Shown piece after piece: positions 27,301 to 36,175 of a stretch of 64,000 nt of DNA (position 1 is the stretch's first letter; every line of letters begins with the position of its first letter). The DNA is taken from NCBI GenBank assembly GCA_964503335.1, contig CAZCZZ010000004.1, forward strand, positions 51,671 through 115,670, given 5' to 3'. Position numbers and translations under genes: made by a program. The notes beneath the pieces are model-generated. The model worked only from the letters and a program-made list of their open reading frames with translations. It did no database searches and was not told where the DNA came from. Origin of the DNA: CAZCZZ01 sp964503335. Lineage in GTDB: Bacteria > Verrucomicrobiota > Kiritimatiellia > CAIVKH01.

Positions 27301-29384
27301 AGCGTGACGTAGTCCGTTCCGTTGCCGGCCGAGCCAGACACCGCGTAGTTGATGGTGAGGGGGCTGCCTTGAATCATTTCGCGCGTTACTACAAACGCGC
27401 CTCTTCCACCCGGCGTGTTCTCCAAACCTTCCAGGCCGCGTGGCCGGGCAACGCCCAAGGTCACCTGCGGGCTCACGGTCGTTGCCGTCGAGACGACGAA
27501 CGTCTTGATCCGCTGCGTCTGGTTCGGGGCCCGGTTCCGGAAATGCAGGTACGGCGTGGCTCGGCTCAGCACTGTACCGACTATGCCGTGGGCCACGTCC
27601 ATGACAGGGACGCCATTCACGAGCAACTGCATACGCGTCGACGTGAAGACCGCGCGAACGGTGGGCAACGCGCCGGTGGTCAGGTTCGTGACCACGGTCG
27701 TCGCCAGCGGCGTTGCATCCCACGCGGAGCTCAGGTTCTCCCAGACGAGGGCGGACATGTTCGTGGGAAAATACGAGCACCGGATCGCGTCCACCCGGAC
27801 CTGGCCGCTGCCCGCCGTGGCCCGGAAGCGGAAGGCCAGACGACCAAGATCCTTCGTGTCAAAGAGACGGTTGTCGTCCATGAACTGGCTCGACCCGTAC
27901 ATCTCCTTGATCCCGACAAAGAAGTCGTTGCTGGCCGTGCCGGAGGTTCCCGGCCTGTTGTCGTATTGGAACGACACGGAAAGCGTTTTGCCCGTGCGGG
28001 ACAGGTCGACTCGAGCAAGGTCTCCCCACCCGTTGCGGATCGCGACATTGGCTTCGCCGCGGCCAGCATTCCCCGCGAAAACCATCGCATTGCTGATGAG
28101 GGTCGGGGCGGTGAAGAAGTAGTTCGTCGAAACGCTCGTGTAGCCGAAATCGGCACGGAACTGGTTCGGGTTGGGATAGTACGGCGCCGTGTTCGTGGGC
28201 GCATTGACGCGCGCGTCGGGCGGGAACGTGGTCGTGAAGTTCGGTTCAAACCCGGGATCCCCGTTATACGTCCGCGCCAGCTCGACGGCGGGGGCGACGT
28301 TGAGGACGTGGAAGCGCAGGCCCGTGTCCGGGTCATCTACAAACCGCGACGCCTTGCGGACAATGCGCGTCAACTGATCCTGCGTAAGCCAAAGGTTCGT
28401 GTGCGTGTTGGCATACGCCTGCTGGATCATCCCGAAACACGCTGCGGTCAACGGGGACGAGAACGAGGTTCCAAGCGTAGGGCCGTAAAACCCATTGTTG
28501 GGTGCGAGTGAAATCCAATCATAGAACTTGGTGATGATGCTCTCCTGGTTACGATGGCTTGTTCCGCTGCCCGGGTGCGATTCCATGTGCCCATAGATGC
28601 CGTCCAAGCGCATTCCGCCCGCAATCACGTCGTATCCAATCTCCGTGCGCCAGCGTATAGAAGAGTTGTTCGGCGACATGCCATGGACTCGCAAACGGAT
28701 ATCGGCGGTGTTCCCATGTGCGTCTCCTCCATCCATGAAGTTTCCTGCAGCATTGAACGTAGAAACTCCCGTATTCGCCTTGGCGGCCGGAGGAAGTAAT
28801 TCCGAACCGGCATAGCTGCGGTTGAGGACCAGCACCCTGTCGGGATTGCCCTCAAGCGCCTGCGAGAGCACTTTGAGATAGGAAGAACCTGAAGACACGA
28901 CAGCGCGGGCACGAGGCAGCACGCCCAGAAGGTTCCCCTCGGCCCAGTTTCCGGACATGATGCCAGCCACAAAGGTTCCATGCACTGGCGTACCAACCGT
29001 ATTATTCGATGGAACCGGCAGCATCCCCCACCCGGCGCTGACACCGTGGCGAACATTGTTGACCGTTGAGACAAATGTATGCACCGCGGACACGAGGCGG
29101 GGGTTCTTCTCTCTCAAACGGGGTATCGACCCCCCTTTCCCGGACCACGTCAGGAAGTTCTCGTTCGTGCTGATCCAGCCAAGACCTGGATGCGTAAGGT
29201 CCACGGACGAGTCGCCAACACCCACCGCAAACCCCTCGCCGGTAAGCTCCGGGCGGGCATTGGTGGTGGCGGTGATTCCGAAAAAATCCCGGGTTCCCTG
29301 GGTCATGGCTTGGCACCATCCCGTGCTGGCGATAAGAGCAAGGATTGCGGCTTTTCGGATCGTGAGGCGGTGGTTCGTTTTCAT
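24345..29384 (-). CDS. Giant secreted S8 (subtilisin-like) protease with Calx-beta, TSP3 and starch-binding-like modules
   Basis: 1679 residues with a signal peptide. The catalytic triad fits S8: Asp58 (GVGDSSVDLTHPG), His135 (VHGTFVAG) and Ser307 (GTSFSSP), with the oxyanion Asn in NAAGN. After a concanavalin-like beta region come a Calx-beta domain, Asp-rich thrombospondin type-3 repeats, three modules resembling CBM48/E-set glycogen-binding domains (near 838, 995 and 1358; AGTFNGWNAGAKNMQL, then KFAANGGWSVNWGD), a DNRLRE-like domain, and two C-terminal beta domains (WVGxVxxxPxxGxxxAxDxLW). This pairs proteolysis with alpha-glucan-binding-like modules. It follows the 29403 gene by 18 bases, so they share an operon, and lies near a GH13 gene. 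Confidence 0.85.
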   Translation of the reverse strand: MKTNHRLTIRKAAILALIASTGWCQAMTQGTRDFFGITATTNARPELTGEGFAVGVGDSSVDLTHPGLGWISTNENFLTWSGKGGSIPRLREKNPRLVSAVHTFVSTVNNVRHGVSAGWGMLPVPSNNTVGTPVHGTFVAGIMSGNWAEGNLLGVLPRARAVVSSGSSYLKVLSQALEGNPDRVLVLNRSYAGSELLPPAAKANTGVSTFNAAGNFMDGGDAHGNTADIRLRVHGMSPNNSSIRWRTEIGYDVIAGGMRLDGIYGHMESHPGSGTSHRNQESIITKFYDWISLAPNNGFYGPTLGTSFSSPLTAACFGMIQQAYANTHTNLWLTQDQLTRIVRKASRFVDDPDTGLRFHVLNVAPAVELARTYNGDPGFEPNFTTTFPPDARVNAPTNTAPYYPNPNQFRADFGYTSVSTNYFFTAPTLISNAMVFAGNAGRGEANVAIRNGWGDLARVDLSRTGKTLSVSFQYDNRPGTSGTASNDFFVGIKEMYGSSQFMDDNRLFDTKDLGRLAFRFRATAGSGQVRVDAIRCSYFPTNMSALVWENLSSAWDATPLATTVVTNLTTGALPTVRAVFTSTRMQLLVNGVPVMDVAHGIVGTVLSRATPYLHFRNRAPNQTQRIKTFVVSTATTVSPQVTLGVARPRGLEGLENTPGGRGAFVVTREMIQGSPLTINYAVSGSAGNGTDYVTLPGTVTIPAGVTTAEIHVKPITDATIESPESVNVTLLAGSGYTVGSPATGTVSIVDMTDADADGIRNTNENRNANSSLTDDDSDFDMLPDYSDPDDDNDGLPTAQEDTNRNGVFTDDDTDGDGTPDYLDTDRVYTSPYTSVAVVGSFNGWNAAVTNMRLTFDNLWEGDVGITNAPGQAFKFVANKSWTTNWGRNGQYAFELPMVDQAERGNAQNIVISNRLFGRYRFTLNDSASRFTVTCVSDADGDGMPDDWERLYGLNPAVSDQNDNPDNDLYKNGQEFQNGTNPNIWDRPLSVNTSMTVAGTFNNWAASANNMQLVEHYKWQWNAVFFDQTNAAFKFAANGSWAVNWGDANQDDWDVSIQGYADGGTSPNIVISNRLHGHYRFTFNESLSAGAPPLLYYVEKTPDPDSDYDGIPDFWEQHFGLDSLTSNASTDTDGDGLTNLQEYTKGTDPTLPDTDFDGLVDSSDAEPLKPAYKQVKVAPSIAGTIDRNGCFSCPTGTYSFISNRVFWATSYRNPDRYHSYLQFNLSALPAGSEIKHAVLLHRDYGSPAEPLSCALAPLGALNPTVSTAAMNTVFTYLDTVASSSQPIVGLYSRESGWLEASVLGTVIQQELQGSTTRGAWGLGLIGMPQSSYEPRSGSLSNLQLVVSYVSRLSSYTAMTVAGTFNGWNAGAKNMQLVDDYTWEWQATFANVIAPKFKFAANGGWSVNWGDQNQGLFAVPVEGYAETGTQPDIAINGTLNGTYRFRFNEQTRLYRVEKIAGPMVEWVGSVNHSPANGLITATDYLWLNAQTYPAGKAASVKAFLSANDGLTWGSAVMSKGSITQGNDTWYINIGQLPSGTSLRYYVEAYDSAAQVVRENFGGLNYRATVGSGGASAQWVGNVTQWPVQGQLRATDDLWINVESYPRGAGISARLVYTTDGVVWRERPMAKAGINGNNDWWNVNLGKFASGTIIRYAIEVTDGKGASWWNSNLGNNYSTTVN

Positions 29385-29402
29385 GATGTAGCGGTCTTTC
29401 TT

Positions 29403-30107
29403 CTAGCGGATGGTTAAAGTTTTCACGGCGTTGGTGCTGCCGCGGCTCAATTGGACGGTGTAGATCCCCGGATCGAGGGGCGGGAGGTATCCTTCGGCGG
29501 TCAGAGGCACCTCGACCAGGGGTGCGGGCTTGCCGGATTTGGATCCGATCAACCGGATCGTAACGACGTCACCTTCCCGGTCGATGTCCCAAGAATCAAA
29601 GCTGAACGAGGAGTCCGGCACCGTGCCGGAAACCTGAAAGGCCACGGGGGAGCCACTGTTCGCCGTGTCGGGCAGCGAGATCTCACCGGTGAGCAGCGGC
29701 TCGATGTGGTGTCGCGGAAGAAACTGCAGGATGAGGGCTACATCGTCCCAGTGGTGAGGGGGAAAGCCCTGCTCCTTCATGTTCTTCGTGGCTTCCAGCA
29801 AATCCTCGTCGGTGACCCCTTCGGCACGCCATTGCTGGATTATCGGGCGAGCGAGCAGTGTTTCGCTGACGCGCACTTCGCTTTCTGCTGTCGCAACGGA
29901 TTCTTTCACATCGGGTTGCGGCGTCGCATGAACCGCGTCGACTCCACTTGAATCGGTCCAGGCGTTGGAGGTGGAGGTCCCAGCATAAGAGTCTCCAGTA
30001 GTCGGGGTGATGCGGACGCTTTCTCGCCGATAGTGCCTATAAAATGCTAGAGCCAAGACACTTGCGACGACAATAGTCGACAAAAGACATATCCTCAATC
30101 CACGCAT
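29403..30107 (-). CDS. Membrane-anchored or secreted protein of unknown function, operon with the S8 protease
   Basis: 234 residues from an ATG at 30107 with an AAGGG ribosome binding site. The frame is open further upstream, but that part has no supporting features. A hydrophobic helix (about 6-24) is followed by RHYRRES, so it may be a single-pass anchor. Next is a Thr/Ser-rich region, a helical segment (IIQQWRAEGVTDEDLLEATKNM), and a beta-sandwich-like C-terminus ending LDPGIYTVQLSRGSTNAVKTLTI. That ending vaguely resembles type IX sorting or FlgD-like tail domains, but the resemblance is weak. Its position 18 bases before the protease suggests a helper, inhibitor or anchoring role, which is inference. 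Confidence 0.65.
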   Translation of the reverse strand: MRGLRICLLSTIVVASVLALAFYRHYRRESVRITPTTGDSYAGTSTSNAWTDSSGVDAVHATPQPDVKESVATAESEVRVSETLLARPIIQQWRAEGVTDEDLLEATKNMKEQGFPPHHWDDVALILQFLPRHHIEPLLTGEISLPDTANSGSPVAFQVSGTVPDSSFSFDSWDIDREGDVVTIRLIGSKSGKPAPLVEVPLTAEGYLPPLDPGIYTVQLSRGSTNAVKTLTIR

Positions 30108-30349
30108 CAGGTATCCCTTCAACCCACAATCAAGCCCTGATCTTTTCACCTGTGCGGCGGATTCAGAACCTAGGTCAATCGTTATACTAACTTGTTGAAG
30201 CGGTACACCACAAGGGGAAAGGCTGTATTCGTGCAATTCTGCTGTCCGTGCAACATTTTTCGGGTGGGACGCCGGCCGAAATGATTCTGAACGTGCAATG
30301 CTAAAACGGTGTACTCCTCTACATAGCCTTGCTTGGGGAGCACTATGCG

Positions 30350-33300
30350 ATGAGACACATTTTTCGGGTGATTGCTTTCGCGTATCTCGTTACCGCTCTG
30401 CAGGTTCCTGCGCAGTCTTCCCGGCCCGGGCTCGGCTCGATGCCCTATGCCGATACGTTGGGCACCGGCGTGACGTTCCGGACGTGGGCGCCGAATGCGA
30501 CATCTGTTGGCGTGAAGGGCCAATTCAGCGGCTGGGCTACGCTGCCCATGACCAGAGAAGGATCGACTGCGTATTGGTCCCGCGACGTGGCGGGCGCGTC
30601 CGTCGGCCAGGAGTATAAGTACGTCATCAATGGCAATCTGGACCGCCGCGACCCGCGTGGCCGGCGGGTCACGAACTCCGCGGGCAACTCGATCATCTAC
30701 AACCCCAACGCGTTCGACTGGGGCGGCGTCAACGCGATCAACCCGTGGTTGAACGACCTGGTGATCTACGAGATGCATGTCGGCTCGTTTAACGCCGAGG
30801 ACTGGCTGCCCAGCTCGTTCGACGAAGCGATCGAGAAGCTCGACCACATTGAAGCGCTCGGCGTCACCGCGGTCCAGGTGATGCCCATCTCCGAGTACGC
30901 CGGCGACAGGAGCTGGGGCTACAATCCCGCGGACATCTATGCCGTGGAAAGCTCTCTTGGAGGGCCCGACGCCTTCAAGCGATTCGTGAAGGCCTGCCAC
31001 CAGCGCGGCATCGCGGTCCTGGTCGACGTGGTGCACAACCATTACGGGCCGAGCGACCTCTCCATGTGGCAGTTCGATGGGTGGAGCCAGAACGGCAAGG
31101 GCGGCATCTACTTCTATAATGATGTTCAGAAGGCATCGACGATGTGGGGCGACACGCGGCCCGACTTCGGTCGTCCCGAAGTGCGAAGCTTCATCAACGA
31201 CCACATCCAGATGCTGATGGAGGAGTGCCGCGTGGACGGTCTCCGGTGGGACTCCGTCTTCAGCATCCTCTACTACAACGGCGGCTCCAGCTTCCTGCCC
31301 GAGAGCGAAGCCATGCTGCGCGATATCAACTGGATGGTCGTGACGGGCTACCCGGGCCGCATCCGCATTGCGGAGGACCACGGCTTCGACTTCAACATGA
31401 ACTTCCAGAGCCAGTGGGACGTGGGATTCCACGATCACATCAAGTGGCAGGTCACGCAATCGAGCGACGCCTCGCGCAACATGGACTGGCTTGCAGACAA
31501 GATATCGCAGGGCGCAAGCCACGCCCGCGTGATCTTCTCCGAGTCCCATGACAGCGTCGGCGACCTGAACAACAAATACCGACTGCCCAAGGAAATCGAC
31601 TTCAACAACCCGACGAGCATCTGGGCGCGGAAGCGCCAGCTTCTCGCCGCATCGATCGTGCTCACGAGCCCCGGCATTCCCATGCTCTTCCAGGGCCAGG
31701 AGATGCACGACGACTGGACGTTCAGCAACAACACCGCGCTGCGCTGGAGCCTGACGAACACATGGAAGGGCATCGTGAGCGCCTACTCCGACATGGTCAG
31801 CTGCCGCCGGAACCGACTCGGCGGCACGCAGGGCCTGAAGGGCACGGGCGTCAACGTGCACCACAAGGACAACAACGGAAAGGTGATCGGATACGTGCGA
31901 TGGGATGCCGGCGGCCAGGTGGATGACGTGGTCGTTGTCGCCAACTTCTCCGTCACGAAGTTCACAAACACCAACTACCTCATCGAGTTCCCGTCCGCAG
32001 GCACGTGGTACACGTGGTTCAACAGCGACGCGACGAACTACGGCAACGATTTCGGCGGCGTGGTGCAAACATCCGTGTCGGCATCCGGATCGCCACCCAA
32101 GGCCGCCGTCAACATGGGCTCGTATAGCACGATCATCTTCTCCAAGACGCCCCCTCCCCAACCCGGCATCCTGACCGTGACACCGGAGGAGCCCACCGGC
32201 TGCAATCCGATTACGCTGCAATACAACACGTCCGGCGGCCCCCTCGCGGGCGCAACGCAAGTCGTCGCAAATCTCGGCGTCAACGGTTGGCAGTTCGTCA
32301 CCGACATCGCCTTCACGAACACAGGGTCGGGTCTGTGGGAGACCACGTATGCGGTTCCCTTCGACACCGAGGTGGTCGATCTCGCCTTCAATAATGGCGC
32401 GGTCTCGAACGCGGTGTGGGACAACAACCTCGGGAAAGACTGGCACATTCCGATCGCGAATTGCGCGGACCTGCCAGCCCTTGTCACCGTCAACCCGGCG
32501 GTCCCCCAAGGCTGCATCCCCGTCACAATTGCGTATCAGGAGCGGTCCGGGGACCTGATGAATACGACGAATGTGACCCTCTACGCGGGCCGCAACGGCT
32601 GGCAGAATGTCGGCGAACACACAATGACGGAAGGTCCCAACGGGACGTGGACCTACGTGTTGAATATTCCTTCCGACACATGGCAGCTCGACTATGTCTT
32701 CCACAACTCCGGCGCCGGCACCAACCGCATCTGGGACAGCAACGGCGGGCAGGACTGGCATACGTACGTTTCTCTGTGCGTGGACCAGTTGTCGCCCTAC
32801 ATCACGATCACGAATCCCGCGTCGGATATCTCCGTGTCCAACGAAGTGACCTCATGGACGCTTCGCGGCGAGACGGGCCCCGGTATTGTCGGAAGCATCT
32901 CGTGGTCGAACCTCGCCTCCGGCGCCGGCGGCACGATCCCGGTGGCAACCAACTGGTCCGTGGCTTCAATCCCCCTCCTCGAGGGCTTCAACCTCCTGCG
33001 GGTGAGCGCGACGAATGGCAACGACAATCCGAACGCCGCATCGCGTGACTCTGCCACGAACGCGCTTTACACGACGGGCAACACGTGGGTGAACGGCCAG
33101 AACGGTGGATCCGGCTGGGGCGGCGGCTGGCAACTTGCGGGCGGCGCCGAGGCGGGTCACTTCCTGGCGCAATCCACCCTCGACACCAACCTCGCCATCG
33201 GAACCCACGCCTGGGGCTTGTGGGCTTACGGTGGCGGACTTAGCGATGCCGTGCGTCCTCTCGCAGGCAAACTGAATCCCGGCGATGTTGTGCGACTGAA

Positions 33301-34012
33301 GTTCGAGAACAACTGGATCGACGTCGGCGCGGCCGTTGGAGTCGGATTCCAAAACCGGTTCGGGCAGAACCTGGTGGAGTTCCTCTTCTTCGGCGGTGGC
33401 AGCAACTACATCGTCAACGACGCGGTTCTCACGCGGGACACGGGACTTCCCTGGACCGACCAAGGCGTCGATCTGGAATTCGAGCTTCTGACTCCGACAA
33501 CGTATCGCCTCGTCGCCGGAACCAACGTGATCACGGGCGACGTAGCCCTCACGTCCGAGGCCTTGATCACGCGCTTGCGCCTTTTCAACTTCAAAGCTGG
33601 CGGTGGACCCAACTTCAACCTCTACGTGACCGGCCTATCGATCGACGGCGATCCGCTCGAGAGCAGCACATTCACCGACGACATCACGATCACGCGGCAG
33701 TTCGGTCCCATGAGCGACCAGGACGGCGACGGATTCCTGAACTGGGAAGAGGAGTTTGCGGGCACGGATCCTGAAGATGCCGGCTCGCACCTCCCGGACA
33801 TCGAAGCCGTGGAAGGTCGCAGCGTCATGCAGATCGACATCCCCACGACCGTTCCTGCGCGCTGGTACGACATCTTCATGCGAACCAACCTGATGAGCGG
33901 CACGTGGACCAGGCAGGGCGTTCCTGCGGAAGGATCAGGCGGGAGCCTGCAACTGACGTTCACAAACGAGACGGGCGAAGCTTTCTACCGAACCGGTGTT
34001 TTTACGCCGTAG
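30350..34012 (+). CDS. Secreted GH13 enzyme (branching-enzyme/trehalohydrolase-like) with starch-binding modules
   Basis: 1220 residues from the ATG at 30350, with GGGGAG 10 bases upstream, and a signal peptide (about 1-22). An N-terminal CBM48/E-set domain (TFRTWAPNATSVGVKGQFSGW) leads into a GH13 barrel: VDVVHNHYG, nucleophile Asp301 (GLRWDSV), acid/base Glu342 (IAEDHG), and Asp401 (SESHD). The arrangement matches GlgB and malto-oligosyltrehalose trehalohydrolase relatives. Two repeats starting GCNPITLQY and GCIPVTIAY, with NGWQ and W(D/N)...DWH motifs, look like CBM25/26 starch-binding domains. A beta domain and TSP3 motif (DQDGDGFLNWEEEFAGTDP) close the chain. Secretion is unusual for a branching-type enzyme. 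Start is divergent from the protease operon. Confidence 0.88.
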   Translation: MRHIFRVIAFAYLVTALQVPAQSSRPGLGSMPYADTLGTGVTFRTWAPNATSVGVKGQFSGWATLPMTREGSTAYWSRDVAGASVGQEYKYVINGNLDRRDPRGRRVTNSAGNSIIYNPNAFDWGGVNAINPWLNDLVIYEMHVGSFNAEDWLPSSFDEAIEKLDHIEALGVTAVQVMPISEYAGDRSWGYNPADIYAVESSLGGPDAFKRFVKACHQRGIAVLVDVVHNHYGPSDLSMWQFDGWSQNGKGGIYFYNDVQKASTMWGDTRPDFGRPEVRSFINDHIQMLMEECRVDGLRWDSVFSILYYNGGSSFLPESEAMLRDINWMVVTGYPGRIRIAEDHGFDFNMNFQSQWDVGFHDHIKWQVTQSSDASRNMDWLADKISQGASHARVIFSESHDSVGDLNNKYRLPKEIDFNNPTSIWARKRQLLAASIVLTSPGIPMLFQGQEMHDDWTFSNNTALRWSLTNTWKGIVSAYSDMVSCRRNRLGGTQGLKGTGVNVHHKDNNGKVIGYVRWDAGGQVDDVVVVANFSVTKFTNTNYLIEFPSAGTWYTWFNSDATNYGNDFGGVVQTSVSASGSPPKAAVNMGSYSTIIFSKTPPPQPGILTVTPEEPTGCNPITLQYNTSGGPLAGATQVVANLGVNGWQFVTDIAFTNTGSGLWETTYAVPFDTEVVDLAFNNGAVSNAVWDNNLGKDWHIPIANCADLPALVTVNPAVPQGCIPVTIAYQERSGDLMNTTNVTLYAGRNGWQNVGEHTMTEGPNGTWTYVLNIPSDTWQLDYVFHNSGAGTNRIWDSNGGQDWHTYVSLCVDQLSPYITITNPASDISVSNEVTSWTLRGETGPGIVGSISWSNLASGAGGTIPVATNWSVASIPLLEGFNLLRVSATNGNDNPNAASRDSATNALYTTGNTWVNGQNGGSGWGGGWQLAGGAEAGHFLAQSTLDTNLAIGTHAWGLWAYGGGLSDAVRPLAGKLNPGDVVRLKFENNWIDVGAAVGVGFQNRFGQNLVEFLFFGGGSNYIVNDAVLTRDTGLPWTDQGVDLEFELLTPTTYRLVAGTNVITGDVALTSEALITRLRLFNFKAGGGPNFNLYVTGLSIDGDPLESSTFTDDITITRQFGPMSDQDGDGFLNWEEEFAGTDPEDAGSHLPDIEAVEGRSVMQIDIPTTVPARWYDIFMRTNLMSGTWTRQGVPAEGSGGSLQLTFTNETGEAFYRTGVFTP

Positions 34013-34022
34013 CAGCCAAGGG

Positions 34023-34706
34023 CTAGGGATAGACTTCCACCGCGTAGAATTCCGCGTTGATCGATGTGCTGTCCGCGATGGCGTTCGTGACGGCGAACCA
34101 GGGTCCGACGCCGCCGGCGACGGTGTTGCTGAAGATTACCGTGTCTGCTCCGCCGAGAAGGTTCGTGCGGGCGCGGACGACATAGGTCTTCTGGTTGTTA
34201 CCGCGAGCCAGCCATGCGACGCCTTGACCTGTCGCGGCGTTGCTGATCGCGACAAGCTCAAGGAGCGCGTTGATATCGTTTGGATCGGTGCCAGCCACGG
34301 CTTCCCAGCCATCCAGTTGTCCATCGCCGTCCGTATCGGCCACATTGACGAGCGTAGGCGTCGTGGGACTGAAGCCGCTTCCGCCGATTTCCGTCGTATC
34401 GGCGAGGCCATCCGCGTCGTTGTCCTGATCCAGTTCATCGGCAAGACCATCGCCATCCGTATCAAGCCCCGGCTTGACGGAGAAGGTATTGAGGAAGCCT
34501 GCCTGATTCACATAGGTGCCACCCGAGGAGACCGCGATGCCCCCGGGTTGCCCGGCGGCGCTGATGTTCGTGAACGAACCGCTGGTGGAGGTGGTTCCGG
34601 ACCCATCCAGCACGGAACTCTTGTTGGTGAACTGTGCGTGTGCGGTGCTGGCTGCAGCACAGCACAAGAAAACGACGGACCATACCCCCGTGTGAATGAT
34701 CTTCAT
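34023..34706 (-). CDS. Secreted protein with TSP3 (calcium-binding) repeats
   Basis: 227 residues from an ATG at 34706 with a strong GGGAGG five bases upstream. The signal peptide ends AHAQF. The N-terminal segment (FTNKSSVLDGSG...SFTNISAAGQPGG...GGTYVNQAGFLNTF) is a beta-rich motif seen in secreted PVC proteins, followed by thrombospondin type-3 repeats (DTDGDGLADELDQDNDADGLADTTE, DTDGDGQLDGWEAVAGTDP) that should bind calcium. The C-terminal domain resembles those at the end of other surface proteins here (NNQKTYVVRARTNLLGGADTVIFSNTV). Probably a structural or anchoring surface protein; no enzymatic motif is seen. It converges on the GH13 gene. Confidence 0.75.
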   Translation of the reverse strand: MKIIHTGVWSVVFLCCAAASTAHAQFTNKSSVLDGSGTTSTSGSFTNISAAGQPGGIAVSSGGTYVNQAGFLNTFSVKPGLDTDGDGLADELDQDNDADGLADTTEIGGSGFSPTTPTLVNVADTDGDGQLDGWEAVAGTDPNDINALLELVAISNAATGQGVAWLARGNNQKTYVVRARTNLLGGADTVIFSNTVAGGVGPWFAVTNAIADSTSINAEFYAVEVYP

Positions 34707-34789
34707 GGCAACCTCCCTGAAGGGGAAATCGTAGACCCTTTGGGTGTGAAAAGCCAAGTGAAGATGATCTGATCTCCTCGTCGTCCTCC

Positions 34790-34876
34790 TCCTACTCATA
34801 ATCATAGTCTTCGGTTCATCCGAATCCGGATTCCGATCGGATCCCGATGAACCGATGATTACGATTATGAGTAGGA
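34790..34876. repeat. Large intergenic dyad, likely terminator of the 34899 gene
   Basis: Outer arms tcctactcataatc/gattatgagtagga (14 bp, perfect) and inner arms tcggttcatc/gatgaaccga (10 bp, perfect) can extrude as an 87-base hairpin with a further small palindrome (gaatccggattc) at its top. It lies just past the stop of the 34899 gene and before the start of the 34023 gene. Confidence 0.6.
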
Positions 34877-34898
34877 TGGGAGAAGGACGGACCGTGCG

Positions 34899-36122
34899 CT
34901 ACAACCGCTCGCGAAGGAACAGGACGTCGGGGGCGTCACCGCCGATGGTGTAGTAGTCCACCACCTCCCGGAGCGTGGAGAGGATCCAGGGCTGTGCGAG
35001 ATCGCCCCCGTTCTTCGTGAACACGATGTTGTCGGCGATGTAGTTGCACATGTGGATCACGTCCTGACGGTCGTTTCGAAGCAGGATGAGGTCACCCGGC
35101 AGGAAGTTGGATTCAATGGGCGCATATCGCCCGAACACGGCGTTGGTCACGGCGCTCTGCTGCAGGTAGATGTCGTCCGGCGGATCGTTGAAGAAGTTCA
35201 GCGCGGTCCAGTTGCAGTCGCGGAAGAGCTCCCGGGATCCGCTATTGTAGGTGAAGAGACGTTCGCGCGGCAGGGGCGGAAGCAGGCTGAGGATCGATAC
35301 AGGCCAGTCGACGCTTCCACGCTCAACGGCTTCGATGATCGGCCTCACCACGTTCTCGCGGCCATGCGCTCCCCAATACGCAACAAGCCCATCGACTTCG
35401 CTCGCGTCCTTGATGGAAAGTCTAACGCGCAGCGTTACCTGGCGGAGGAGCGCAGCGAAGAAGTTCCGGCGTTCCTCCACATCGTCAATCTTCGAGAGGA
35501 CGAACCGGACGTCGGAGAAATACATCATGGAGCCCTGGCGGTACACGAGCCGGTCCAGCATGGCCAGCGTCGCGGGCGACAGGGAGGCATCGCGAAACCA
35601 CTCGTCCCCGTAGAGATGATTCATGTGAAAGGGCAGTCCGTAGAACTTGTTCAGCGATGACGCGCGGAGGTTGAAGTAGACGCGCCGTCGCGTTTCCGGC
35701 TCCATGCCCAGGAGGATGTCGTCCGGCGGCAGGATGAGGAAATCCGTGGGATCGGATGACATCTGCCGCGAGTTCATCAACCGGTCCACGATCACTGGAT
35801 CCAGCCCGGCGTCCATGAGCAACGCGGCAACCTGCCCCGTCGTCATGCCCGTGAACTGCCATGCAAGCGGGCGCTTCGAGCGGACATCCTCGCCGACGAT
35901 CGAGGGCGGCGGCTCCAGCAGCGTGCTCGTGTATTCCATGCGTCCCCACGGCCCGGGACGGCTCGAAATCGTCTGCCCCATGTCGCAAGTGCTGTCACGA
36001 AGCGCGAGGACGATGTCTGATTCCATGGACGCAGAAGGCGTCTGTCCAAAGCAGGCCCCGACGCTCACCCAAAGGGCAAACGACATGGCGAGGACACGTG
36101 GGCTTCGGGAAGACGTTGACAC
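34899..36122 (-). CDS. Secreted protein with NlpC/P60-like C-terminal region
   Basis: 407 residues from a GTG at 36122 (an ATG 12 codons later, at 36086, is an alternative). A signal peptide ends near CFGQ. The N-terminal two thirds is helical and not recognised (LAWQFTGMTTGQVAALLMDAGLDP, LPFHMNHLYGDEWFRDAS). The C-terminal part has the order expected of NlpC/P60 papain-like domains: Cys303 (RDCNWTALNFF), then LPGDLILLRND, then His357 (VIHMCNYIADN) and a polar residue in FTKNGG. The LPGD...H spacing is the main support. If right, it would be an extracytoplasmic peptidase or cell-wall hydrolase; the assignment is tentative. A large hairpin follows the stop. Confidence 0.6.
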   Translation of the reverse strand: MSTSSRSPRVLAMSFALWVSVGACFGQTPSASMESDIVLALRDSTCDMGQTISSRPGPWGRMEYTSTLLEPPPSIVGEDVRSKRPLAWQFTGMTTGQVAALLMDAGLDPVIVDRLMNSRQMSSDPTDFLILPPDDILLGMEPETRRRVYFNLRASSLNKFYGLPFHMNHLYGDEWFRDASLSPATLAMLDRLVYRQGSMMYFSDVRFVLSKIDDVEERRNFFAALLRQVTLRVRLSIKDASEVDGLVAYWGAHGRENVVRPIIEAVERGSVDWPVSILSLLPPLPRERLFTYNSGSRELFRDCNWTALNFFNDPPDDIYLQQSAVTNAVFGRYAPIESNFLPGDLILLRNDRQDVIHMCNYIADNIVFTKNGGDLAQPWILSTLREVVDYYTIGGDAPDVLFLRERL

Positions 36123-36175
36123 GATATAAACATACCGGGAGATGGAGCCCGCAAAGACTTAACTTCTGTTAAGGC

